38,743 bases of DNA from Candidatus Colenecus caballi (GTDB lineage Bacteria; Bacteroidota; Bacteroidia; Bacteroidales; Bacteroidaceae), in assembly GCA_018065615.1 (NCBI GenBank), contig JAGHSY010000014.1, positions 1 to 38,743 on the forward strand. The letters run 5' to 3'. The notes beneath the pieces are model-generated. The model saw only the letters and a program-made list of their open reading frames with translations. It did no database searches and had not been told where the DNA came from. Below are positions 17,049 through 24,616 of this stretch, piece by piece (position 1 is the stretch's first letter; each line of letters opens with the position of its first letter). Both the position numbers and the translations under genes were made by a program.

Positions 17049-18094
17049 AAGGCTTTCATCTGATGGCGGATACTTTCCGCGTGTATTGTTTCAAAAATTG
17101 TTCTGATGCATTTTTCAGAAATGCCGTATGCCGTTCCTTTGGCCACCATGTCATCGGCAAGGGACTTGTAGCGTTCGGGCTGCAGGATGGCCAGGTTCTG
17201 AAGGTGCTTGTAGTCACCTATCTGACGGGATATGTCAAAGCGTCTGGCCAGCAGGCTGACAAGTTCGTCATCAATGGAGTCAAGCTGCTGACGGTAAGGT
17301 CTCAGGTTGTCGGCATCGGAATTCGTAGGCTCACGGTGGTGCACCAGGCTGCGGGTCAGTTCCTTAAACTGGTCAGGGGTGAGCTGCTGTCTGCTGTCAC
17401 TCAGGGCACATTCGGGGGTGGGGTGCACTTCAATGAACAGACCGTCAGCCTTCATGTCAAGCGCCATCTGGGCCAATGGGGCTACCAGCTCACGGCGTCC
17501 GGCCATGTGGCTTGGGTCACACAGAATCTGCAGGCCGGGAATGCGGCGGCGCAGTTCTATGGGGACCTCCCCCTGCGGTGAACACCGATAAGTGCGTTCG
17601 TTGTATGAACTGAATCCGCGGTGGATAGCCGCAATGCGTTTAAGGCCGGCCAGACTAAGACGCTCAACTGCTCCTATCCACAGGTCGATGTCTGTGGTCA
17701 TCGGGTTCTTGACCATGACGGGAGTGTCTGTACCTTTAAGGCAGTCTGCTATTTCCTGAACGGCAAAGGGGCTGGTAGCGGTGCGGGCACCTATCCACAA
17801 TATGTCAATGCCGGCTTTCAGGGCAGCCTCGACATGGTGTGCGCAGGCGACTTCAGTGGTCAGACACATTCCGGTCTCCGCTTTGGCGGCTTTCATCCAT
17901 TCAAGACCAATCTCTCCGGGGCCTTCAAAACAGCCGGGGCGTGTGCGCGGCTTCCAGATTCCGGCACGCAGAATGCCGACACCAAGTTCTTTTAGCCGGC
18001 GTGCGCAGGAAAGCATCTGTTTCTCACTTTCAGCGCTGCAGGGACCGGCTATCATTACCGGCCTGGATTCAAATATGGGTCTTATTTCATTCAT
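17045..18094 (-). CDS. Bifunctional DAHP synthase / chorismate mutase
   Basis: First committed step of aromatic amino-acid synthesis (PEP + erythrose-4-phosphate) fused to chorismate mutase. Residues about 8-260 form a type I-beta, KDO8P-synthase-like DAHP synthase: AGPCSAES, the metal/PEP-binding GIWKPRTRPG, the VMVKNPM strand, and CDPSHMAG. Residues about 268-349 form an AroQ-type chorismate mutase (LDSIDDELVSLLARRFDISRQIGDYK), probably a feedback and catalytic partner. Start is ATG 18094; 6 bp upstream is only an in-frame TTG. It overlaps recQ by 8 bp and the SGNH gene by 4 bp. Such fusions are common in Bacteroidetes. Confidence 0.92.
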   Translation of the reverse strand: MNEIRPIFESRPVMIAGPCSAESEKQMLSCARRLKELGVGILRAGIWKPRTRPGCFEGPGEIGLEWMKAAKAETGMCLTTEVACAHHVEAALKAGIDILWIGARTATSPFAVQEIADCLKGTDTPVMVKNPMTTDIDLWIGAVERLSLAGLKRIAAIHRGFSSYNERTYRCSPQGEVPIELRRRIPGLQILCDPSHMAGRRELVAPLAQMALDMKADGLFIEVHPTPECALSDSRQQLTPDQFKELTRSLVHHREPTNSDADNLRPYRQQLDSIDDELVSLLARRFDISRQIGDYKHLQNLAILQPERYKSLADDMVAKGTAYGISEKCIRTIFETIHAESIRHQMKAL

Positions 18095-19973
18095 CGGCAA
18101 TTGTAATTGTTCCGTCTTTCATGACCAGCCGGCCTTCTGCAGTCAGTTCATGCAGGACAGCGTCAATTCTGGTCTTGTCAAAAGGAATGCTGTAGATGTT
18201 TGTGGAACCGGTTTTGAGAATCTCCAAAACTGATTCCATTATGGCATTGTGCTCACCCCTGGTCATGCCGTTTCCCGTCTTTTCCTGACACAGGTCACAG
18301 TGGAGACAGGGCTTTTTCTGCCTTTCACCGAAATAGTCCAGCAGAATGGCGCTGCGGCAGCCAGTGGTGCGTGTCACATAACCGGTCATTGCACCTATTC
18401 TCTGTTTGAATTCCTCAAGCCGGCTGCGGTAAATCTCCGGGTCAAAGAACAGCCGGTCACTTTCAACGCGTTCACGTTTCCATGTGATTACAGGAGTCCG
18501 ACGTTCAGGTACATATCGGACTACTCCCTGTCTTTGAAGTCCGATGAGCGTGTCGTAAAGGGTCTTGCGGTCAGTGCCAGCCCGGGATGCAATGAGATGT
18601 TCGTCAATGAAGGCGTAGTCAGTGAAAATTCCGCTGTACAGACGCAGAATGGTGTTCATTATCTGTTCTGTAAGAGCATCCTGATGAATCAGATACAGTT
18701 CGTCACGTCCTGCCGTGAAATGCAGTTTTGCAGAATATTCCATTTCATCAACGTACTCTATGTATCCCATGCGGGTCAGTATGCGCAGGGCACTGTCAGT
18801 CGGGATAACGGGCAGAGAATAGTGCCGGCAGAATTCGCCAAGTGAGAACGCATAGGAGCAGCCGCGTCCGTCACCTACGGCCATTTCATGCCAGTAGGCC
18901 AGCTTCTCATAGACTGAGCGTATGAAATCCTCTTTCGGGAAAGTGTCTGTGATGCGTTTGCTTACGGTGCGCTTGTCACCTGGGGAGTGCAGCAGAACGG
19001 CGTATGAACGGTTTCCGTCACGTCCGGCGCGTCCTGCCTCCTGGAAATATGCCTCAATCGAACTGGGAATGTCCATGTGTATGACCGTGCGGACATCGGG
19101 CTTGTCAATGCCCATTCCGAATGCGTTCGTGGCAACTACTATGCGGTACCTGTCTTCTGTCCATGCGCGCTGGCGTTCGTCCTTGACAATGGGGTCCAGC
19201 CCGGCATGGTAGAATGTGGCGGGAATGCCTTCAGCGTTGAGAAAATCGGCAATCTCCTTGGTTCCCATGCGGTTACGGACATAGACAATGCCTGAACCGG
19301 GGACACATTCAAGAATATGCTTCAGTTCCATGAGCTTGTTCTCTGTGTTACGGACAACGTATGACAGGTTGTCGCGGTAGAAGCTCATTCTTATGACGTT
19401 CTTTTCCTTGAACCCCAGTTTGTCCTGGATGTCTTCCGTGACAATAGGGGTGGCCGTGGCTGTCAGCGCCAGAACCGGCACACCGGGAAGCATCTTCCTT
19501 ATGTCTGCTATCTGAAGATATGACGGACGGAAATCATAGCCCCACTGTGATATGCAGTGTGATTCGTCAACGGTAATGAGGCATACCCTGATGTGACGCA
19601 GCTTTGTCTGGAACAGTTCCGATGAAAGCCGTTCAGGTGAAACGTACAGGAACTTGTAGCCTCCGAATATGCAGTTCTCCATTGTGGCTATGATCTGTTC
19701 CCTGCTCATGCCGGTATGGATTGCCGCAGCCTTTATGTTATGCTCCCGCAGAATGCGTACCTGGTCCTTCATGAGGGCAATGAGCGGGGTTATGACCAGA
19801 CACACGCCGTCCATTGCCATGGCTGGAACCTGGAAAGTGATGCTCTTGCCGCCTCCTGTCGGCATCAGACCAAGGGTGTCACGCCCGCTTCCGATGCTTT
19901 CAATGATCTGCTGCTGGATGCCGCGGAAACTGTCGTAGCCCCAGTATTCTTTGAGTATTTCCAGGTAAGTCAT
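18087..19973 (-). CDS. recQ: ATP-dependent DNA helicase RecQ
   Basis: 3'-5' helicase of 628 residues for recombination and fork repair. Motif I PTGGGKS is at 38-44, the DEAH-type box reads DESH (136-139) followed by the aromatic-rich CISQWGYDFRP loop, and motif VI is QEAGRAGRDG. The zinc site (C...CLHCDLC, about 540-560) and winged-helix region follow; no HRDC domain is evident, so the protein is of the shorter RecQ type. recJ ends 9 bp upstream, so the helicase is probably co-transcribed with the nuclease it works with in the RecF pathway. Confidence 0.95.
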   Translation of the reverse strand: MTYLEILKEYWGYDSFRGIQQQIIESIGSGRDTLGLMPTGGGKSITFQVPAMAMDGVCLVITPLIALMKDQVRILREHNIKAAAIHTGMSREQIIATMENCIFGGYKFLYVSPERLSSELFQTKLRHIRVCLITVDESHCISQWGYDFRPSYLQIADIRKMLPGVPVLALTATATPIVTEDIQDKLGFKEKNVIRMSFYRDNLSYVVRNTENKLMELKHILECVPGSGIVYVRNRMGTKEIADFLNAEGIPATFYHAGLDPIVKDERQRAWTEDRYRIVVATNAFGMGIDKPDVRTVIHMDIPSSIEAYFQEAGRAGRDGNRSYAVLLHSPGDKRTVSKRITDTFPKEDFIRSVYEKLAYWHEMAVGDGRGCSYAFSLGEFCRHYSLPVIPTDSALRILTRMGYIEYVDEMEYSAKLHFTAGRDELYLIHQDALTEQIMNTILRLYSGIFTDYAFIDEHLIASRAGTDRKTLYDTLIGLQRQGVVRYVPERRTPVITWKRERVESDRLFFDPEIYRSRLEEFKQRIGAMTGYVTRTTGCRSAILLDYFGERQKKPCLHCDLCQEKTGNGMTRGEHNAIMESVLEILKTGSTNIYSIPFDKTRIDAVLHELTAEGRLVMKDGTITIADE

Positions 19974-19982
19974 AAGGCCCGT

Positions 19983-21716
19983 TCAGGCTTTTGTGTCAGG
20001 CATGTTGGGCTTGATGCTCTCAATCTGCAGCAATACGTCACCGGGCTTGAAATTGTTTTCCTCAATGGTGTAGCAGATGTCAAAAGACCGCTTGGTCTTG
20101 ATATATGTCACGTATTCGCTCTGTCCGAATGCTATGCCGTTCAGCGGATGTCCGCTCTTGCTGTCTATCAGTTCAAGCTTGATGTGTTCATGGCCTCGTC
20201 CCACCACCTTGCTTGTGCCGTAGTCATAGACGTTGCGCGTGCGGAACACGGGCTTGCTGTTGTCCGGTCCGAAAGGCTGGAATCTTTTCAGGTCCTTGAA
20301 GAACTTCGGGGTGATGTCCTTGAAATCCAGATCGGCGTCAATGTCAATTGATGCTTCAATCTGGTCCGGTTCAATATGGCTGCTCACGTATTCCTCAAAG
20401 CGGCGCTTGAACTCTTCAACGTTTTCAACTTTGAGTGACAGACCTGCAGCGTATGTGTGCCCGCCAAAGTTTTCCAACAGGTCCTTGCAGCTTTCAATGG
20501 CCTTGTACACATCAAAGCCCGATACTGAACGTGCAGAACCTGTGGCAAGGTTTCCGGTCTTTGTCAGAACTACGGCCGGCTTGTAGAACACCTCTGTCAG
20601 ACGCGATGCCACAATGCCAATCACACCGCGTTTCCAGTTCTCGTTGTACAGGACAATGGCGTGACGGTCTTCTCCGTCTTCAAGGTTGGTGACAATTTCA
20701 TTGGCTTCTTCTGTCATTTCCTTGTCATCCTTCTTGCGGTCATCGTTCTCCTGGTCTATACGCGCTGCCAGTTCAAGTGCGCGGCCAAAGTCGCGTTCCA
20801 CCAGAAGATCCACAGCTTTCTTGCCGCTGCTCATACGGCCTGCGGCATTCAGACGGGGTCCTATTTTGAAAACTATATCGTTGATGGTCAGATTCTTGTC
20901 TCCAAGTTTGCAGACTTGTATTATTGCTTTGAGTCCTGTGCATGGGCTGCTGCTGAGCTGTTCCAGACCGAAATGTGTAAGGACACGGTTCTCACCCATA
21001 ATGGGAACAATGTCCGATGCGGTGCTGACAGCAACAAGATCAAGGCTTGGCAGAAGTTCCGAAAACGGTATTCCGTTGTCCAGTGCATAGGCCTGCATCA
21101 GCTTGAAACCGACACCGCAGCCGGAAAGGTGTTTGAACGGGTAGGTGGAGTCAAAGCGCTTTGCGTTCAGAATGGCTACAGCCGGCGGCAGCTGGTCGTC
21201 GGGCACATGATGGTCGCATACTATGAAGTCAATGCCCTTCTCCCGGGCATAGGCAATCTCTTCAATTGCCTTGATGCCGCAGTCAAGGACTATGACAAGC
21301 TTTACGCCTGTCTCAAAAGCATAGTCCACACCCTGATGCGACACTCCGTAACCTTCATTATACCGGTCTGGAATGTAGTAGTCAAGGTTGTCATAACTGC
21401 GTTTCAGGAAGTTATACACCAGCGCAACGGCTGTTGTGCCGTCAACGTCATAATCACCGTAAACCAGAATACGCTCGCCGCGCTCAATGGCGCTGTTGAT
21501 ACGGGCCACCGCCTTGTCCATGTCTTCCATAAGCCAGGGATCAAGGAGCTCGTTCAGTTGCGGGTTGAAAAATTTCTGTACTTCGGTCTTGTTCGTTATG
21601 CCTCTCTCAATAAGAAGCCTGCAGAGTATGGGACTTATTCCCACTGCCTTTGAAAGTTCATTGGCTGCCTCTGTCAGTTCCTGGGTGGGGGGCACACAGT
21701 TCCATCTGAAGTTCAT
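19983..21716 (-). CDS. recJ: Single-stranded-DNA exonuclease RecJ
   Basis: 5'-3' ssDNA exonuclease, 577 residues, the usual length. DHH-family metal motifs are all present: GDYDVDG (87-93), LDCG (Asp145) and DHH (168-170). They are followed by DHHA1 motifs with NENWKRGVIGIVASRL and FGGHTYAAG, then an OB-fold region. Start ATG 21716 fits the conserved N-terminal FRWNC. First gene of the recJ-recQ-aro-SGNH series; a promoter box and a structured leader lie upstream. Confidence 0.95.
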   Translation of the reverse strand: MNFRWNCVPPTQELTEAANELSKAVGISPILCRLLIERGITNKTEVQKFFNPQLNELLDPWLMEDMDKAVARINSAIERGERILVYGDYDVDGTTAVALVYNFLKRSYDNLDYYIPDRYNEGYGVSHQGVDYAFETGVKLVIVLDCGIKAIEEIAYAREKGIDFIVCDHHVPDDQLPPAVAILNAKRFDSTYPFKHLSGCGVGFKLMQAYALDNGIPFSELLPSLDLVAVSTASDIVPIMGENRVLTHFGLEQLSSSPCTGLKAIIQVCKLGDKNLTINDIVFKIGPRLNAAGRMSSGKKAVDLLVERDFGRALELAARIDQENDDRKKDDKEMTEEANEIVTNLEDGEDRHAIVLYNENWKRGVIGIVASRLTEVFYKPAVVLTKTGNLATGSARSVSGFDVYKAIESCKDLLENFGGHTYAAGLSLKVENVEEFKRRFEEYVSSHIEPDQIEASIDIDADLDFKDITPKFFKDLKRFQPFGPDNSKPVFRTRNVYDYGTSKVVGRGHEHIKLELIDSKSGHPLNGIAFGQSEYVTYIKTKRSFDICYTIEENNFKPGDVLLQIESIKPNMPDTKA

Positions 21717-21760
21717 TATTTATGTTGTTTTTTATTTTTTCCATGTTTGGGTATGATAAT

Positions 21761-21794
21761 GCGCCATAGCGCTCAAGCCCTGTCACGGGCGAGC
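21761..21794 (-). other. Structured recJ leader: two adjacent hairpins
   Basis: Within the 151-bp gap before recJ, GCTC-AA-GCCC...GGGC-GAGC (21771-21794) folds with a 6-nt loop. Next to it GCGC-CATA-GCGC (21761-21772) forms a short hairpin sharing two bases, so the two may be alternatives. Both lie in the roughly 100-nt recJ leader. No U-run follows, so this is not a plain terminator. Confidence 0.4.
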
Positions 21795-21822
21795 ACAGAC
21801 TGGTGCAGTTTGTTTCAAATAG

Positions 21823-21854
21823 CAAAAATATAAAAAGGAATCCTTTTTGTCAAG
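21823..21854 (-). promoter_or_regulatory. Promoter for the recJ operon
   Basis: On the minus strand TATTTTTG (21823-21830) matches TAnnTTTG, with CTTG (21851-21854) exactly 20 bp upstream as a near -33 element. The predicted leader to ATG 21716 is about 100 nt. Confidence 0.5.
21832..21848 (-). terminator. Weak A/T hairpin after the epimerase-phosphatase-RidA operon
   Basis: AAAAAGGA-A-TCCTTTTT is a perfect inverted repeat 20 bp after the RidA-like stop. The stem is short and A/T-rich, so termination would be weak; it also lies between the -7 and -33 boxes of the recJ promoter. Confidence 0.3.
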
Positions 21855-21867
21855 AGATGGCTCAAGA

Positions 21868-22839
21868 TTATTTTGCGGCAACGCATTCCATCTCTATGAG
21901 CCAGCCCGGACGGCACACGGGCGCCAGCAGTATTATCCATGGCTGGCGTGGAAAGCGTTCTTCAAAAATGGCCTTTACGACCATGTAGTCGGCGGGGTCG
22001 CGCAAATAGACCAGCATGGACTGAATGTTGCTGCAGCTGCAACCGGCTTCCTCAAGCAGCACTTTGACGTTCTCAAGCATCCGTCCGGTCTGACGTACAA
22101 TATCACCGGGAAACACTACATTTCCCATGTTGTCTATGCTTGCTGTTCCTGAAATGAATACGGTGTTCCCTACAACGGATCCGCGTTCAAATCGGACTCC
22201 ATAATCCGATGTCCTGTTCAGATGGCTCAGTCCGTACAGGTGGGTGATTTTCTCTCTGGTGGCCACTGCATCCATCATGACCACATTGCGGTGGTCAGCG
22301 GTGCGGCCCTGGATTCCTGTGCTGGCTATGAAATGCGTGCCGGCGGTCAGATTGTGGCTGTCGAACACATGGTTGCGGCCTTCAACCATGCCTTTGTAAT
22401 TGACGTCAATGTTCTGTACGAAGAACCATGTCCGGGCGCAGTTGTCCTCAAGCGTCATGCCTGCAGACTCCAGCCTGGCGCTGAAATCATCCAGCAGTTC
22501 TATGGTCTGTCCGTATGAATCTTCCTTGCCGGACAGGCCGCCTGTGTACCAGTACCATTCCCCAATTCTGTACAGCCCGTCTGCAATGCTGATTTCTGCA
22601 TCCTTGCAGCTCCAGACCCAGGCGGCAATCTTGGTGCCGTTAAGCGGAGGCTGGCCAATAATCGATATGGGACAGTTCCAGCGCAGCCTTTCCCTGAGTG
22701 CTGCGGTCTGCGTGGCGGTGTCGCTCAGAAAAAAACGTATGAAAACAGGATTTTCAATTGCGCATATTATCTCATCCAGCTGTCTGTCAAAAGGCAGCAT
22801 GGGGTCGGAGACGGTCAGTATCTTCTGTTCTTCCTTCAT
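21868..22839 (-). CDS. RidA-superfamily protein resembling FkbO/Hyg5-type chorismatases
   Basis: 323-residue protein. The C-terminal part (about 195-323) is a RidA/YjgF-like domain with VFISGTASID, the GDIVRQTGRMLENV helix and the RPGWLIEMEC strand; the Arg there is conserved in the superfamily. The N-terminal part (about 1-185) resembles the first domain of chorismatases (TWFFVQNIDVNY). The chorismatase active site cannot be confirmed by eye, so an enamine/imine deaminase or unknown hydrolase remains possible. I chose ATG 22839 because it gives the ATGA overlap with the phosphatase gene; ATG 22854 is in frame too. Third gene of the epimerase-phosphatase operon. Confidence 0.7.
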   Translation of the reverse strand: MKEEQKILTVSDPMLPFDRQLDEIICAIENPVFIRFFLSDTATQTAALRERLRWNCPISIIGQPPLNGTKIAAWVWSCKDAEISIADGLYRIGEWYWYTGGLSGKEDSYGQTIELLDDFSARLESAGMTLEDNCARTWFFVQNIDVNYKGMVEGRNHVFDSHNLTAGTHFIASTGIQGRTADHRNVVMMDAVATREKITHLYGLSHLNRTSDYGVRFERGSVVGNTVFISGTASIDNMGNVVFPGDIVRQTGRMLENVKVLLEEAGCSCSNIQSMLVYLRDPADYMVVKAIFEERFPRQPWIILLAPVCRPGWLIEMECVAAK

Positions 22840-23282
22840 AACTTCAACATGCATTCGCAGGCTTCAAGAATGTCCTGAAAAGTCTGCTCAAAGTCACCTG
22901 TGTACCATGGGTCGGCCACGTCACGCGTATGTCCGGTGTATGACATCATCAGATGGACTTTGCCTTCCGGGTCCGATGGAATTATGTATTTGAGCCAACT
23001 GAGATTGCTGCGGTCCATGCATATTATACGGTCAAAGCGGCTGTAATCGGCAAGTGTTATCTGCCTGGCTGTCTTTCCCGTGTCAAACCTGACTCCGTGC
23101 TGGCTCAGGCAGCGTCTTGCCGGCGGGTAGATGCCGTTTCCTATCTCCTCGGTCGATACTGCCGCAGATTCCACGTAGTATTCGTCTTCAAGCCCGCGGG
23201 CTCTGAGCATGGCCTTGAATATGAACTCGGCCATGGGGCTGCGGCAGATGTTGCCGTGGCAGACAAAAAGTATTCTTTTCAT
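22836..23282 (-). CDS. Low-molecular-weight protein tyrosine phosphatase
   Basis: 148 residues, full length for the family. P-loop CHGNICRS places the nucleophile at Cys8 and the phosphate-binding Arg at Arg14; the general acid is Asp124 in DPWYTGD. These enzymes dephosphorylate protein tyrosines, and in bacteria often the tyrosine kinases of polysaccharide export. The gene overlaps the epimerase stop by 4 bp upstream and the RidA-like start by 4 bp downstream. A nucleotide-sugar epimerase upstream fits a capsule or exopolysaccharide connection, which is inference. Confidence 0.93.
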   Translation of the reverse strand: MKRILFVCHGNICRSPMAEFIFKAMLRARGLEDEYYVESAAVSTEEIGNGIYPPARRCLSQHGVRFDTGKTARQITLADYSRFDRIICMDRSNLSWLKYIIPSDPEGKVHLMMSYTGHTRDVADPWYTGDFEQTFQDILEACECMLKL

Positions 23283-24316
23283 TTCAGCGGGTTTTTATCG
23301 GACTTGAACCATTCTATGAACTTGCCTATTCCTTCATGAAGGGTGGTTGAGGGACGGTAGCCGCATTCGCGTTCAAGCTTTGACGTGTCAGCGTAGGTCT
23401 TGAGAACGTCACCCTGCTGCATGGGCAGGAAAACCTTGTTGGCTTCAACGCCAAGCGCACTTTCAATTTCACTGATGAAGTCCATGAGCTGTACCGGGGC
23501 GGAGCAGCCTATGTTGTATATCTTCCAGGGAACGGCGTTGGGGCAGTTCTCTGCAACGGGCGTATGGTCAAGAGCCTGGATTGTACCTTCCACAATATCA
23601 TCAATGTACGTGAAGTCGCGGCTCATGTTGCCGTTGTTGAACACTTTTATGGGCTCGCCCCTGCTGATTGCGGTGGCAAAGAGCATGGGCGCCATGTCCG
23701 GGCGTCCCCATGGGCCGTAAACGGTGAAGAAGCGCAGGCCGGTGCAGGGCAGGCCGTACAGTTTGCTGTATGAGTGGGCCATCAGTTCGTTCGCCTTCTT
23801 TGTTGCGGCATACAGGCTGACGGGATTGTCAACGCGGTCGTCTTCTGAGAACGGCACCTTGTCATTCATTCCATAGACCGATGATGACGATGCATAGACC
23901 AGATGCTTGATATTGTTGTTGCGGCAGCATTCCAGCACGTTCATGAATCCGACCAGGTTGCTGTCCAGATAGGCGTACGGATTTGTTATCGAGTATCGGA
24001 CTCCCGCCTGGGCTGCAAGATTGACAACTGCATCGAACTGGCTGGCCTTGAACAGCTCGTCCATCTGCCCGCGGTCTGCAAGGTCCATCTTGATGAAACG
24101 GTAATTTGGGAAGAGTGTGCTTTCGCGGGTGGAACCGTCAATGAAACGCTTGCTGCGGGATATTATTCCGCATTCCTCAAGACGTCCGAATTTGAGGCGT
24201 ACGTCATAGTAGTCATTCATGTTGTCAAGTCCGATGACTTCATCGCCGCGCTGTGAGAGGCGGTATGCAAGTTTCGAGCCGATGAATCCGGCTGCTCCTG
24301 TAACCAGTATCTTCAT
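23279..24316 (-). CDS. NAD-dependent nucleotide-sugar epimerase (UDP-glucuronate 4-epimerase type)
   Basis: 345-residue short-chain dehydrogenase of the extended epimerase class. The Rossmann loop GAAGFIG is at 7-13, the substrate-loop YASSSSVYG follows, and the catalytic pair is Tyr169/Lys173 (YAATK). GLRFFTVYGPWGRPDMA and SRDFTYIDDIV are typical of UDP-glucuronate 4-epimerases, which make UDP-galacturonate for capsule or LPS. Start ATG 24316 gives the conserved MKILVTG; an upstream in-frame extension to 24352 overlaps the promoter box at 24342-24349. First gene of a three-gene operon joined by ATGA overlaps. Confidence 0.9.
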   Translation of the reverse strand: MKILVTGAAGFIGSKLAYRLSQRGDEVIGLDNMNDYYDVRLKFGRLEECGIISRSKRFIDGSTRESTLFPNYRFIKMDLADRGQMDELFKASQFDAVVNLAAQAGVRYSITNPYAYLDSNLVGFMNVLECCRNNNIKHLVYASSSSVYGMNDKVPFSEDDRVDNPVSLYAATKKANELMAHSYSKLYGLPCTGLRFFTVYGPWGRPDMAPMLFATAISRGEPIKVFNNGNMSRDFTYIDDIVEGTIQALDHTPVAENCPNAVPWKIYNIGCSAPVQLMDFISEIESALGVEANKVFLPMQQGDVLKTYADTSKLERECGYRPSTTLHEGIGKFIEWFKSDKNPLK

Positions 24317-24341
24317 TGTCGTTTTGGGCTGTTTGAGTTTA

Positions 24342-24349
24342 CAAAAGTA
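24342..24349 (-). promoter_or_regulatory. -7 box for the epimerase operon
   Basis: TACTTTTG on the minus strand matches TAnnTTTG, 25 bp upstream of ATG 24316. A TTTG at 24373-24376 is 23 bp further, slightly long spacing. Confidence 0.5.
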
Positions 24350-24352
24350 CAA

Positions 24353-24511
24353 TAAAAATCCTGTTTTCGTGACAAAATGACAAAATGAATGTTTTTGACC
24401 GCCAAAACTGCATATTTATGCTTATAAAGCGGCTATTTGCCCTGATTTTCATCCTTTATGCATTGCAATATGAATTTTTTGCATTATTAACATGAAAAAA
24501 TTTGCGTATTC
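24353..24511. other. AT-rich divergent intergenic region
   Basis: The 300-bp gap between the epimerase and gdhA holds two outward promoters. In between are a short direct repeat (TGACAAAA twice, about 24370-24385) and small palindromes such as GCATATTTATGC (24411-24422). I see no gene or RNA here; regulator sites for gdhA are plausible but unproven. Confidence 0.3.
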
Positions 24512-24543
24512 TTTGTTTGTATGAATGACAAATGGTAACTTTG
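24512..24543 (+). promoter_or_regulatory. Strong Bacteroidales promoter for gdhA
   Basis: TTTG (24512-24515), 20 bp, then TAACTTTG (24536-24543): the best match to the consensus in the window. Predicted start about 24547, leader about 70 nt. Confidence 0.75.
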
Positions 24544-24548
24544 CAACC

Positions 24549-24566
24549 GATTTTGATAGCAAAATC
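24549..24566 (+). other. Perfect hairpin at the predicted 5' end of the gdhA mRNA
   Basis: GATTTTG-ATAG-CAAAATC, a 7-bp stem with a 4-nt loop, begins within a few bases of the predicted transcription start. It could stabilise the 5' end or be a repressor operator. Confidence 0.4.
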
Positions 24567-24616
24567 ACACAAATCAATTTGAAATAGGATAAGTTAAACA
24601 AAATAACGCTAAGATT

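Noticed and set aside
17045..18100. Longer starts: TTG 18100 (DAHP synthase), TTG 16382 (ATPase), TTG 26045 (receiver fusion), GTG 57 (TolC)
   Set aside because: Each is a non-ATG codon with a good ATG close by, or lies within conserved sequence of a truncated gene.
20661..21653. 330-codon open frame on the plus strand opposite recJ
   Set aside because: It is antisense to a certain recJ gene, has unnatural composition (Cys/His/Val-rich, no family features) and no promoter.
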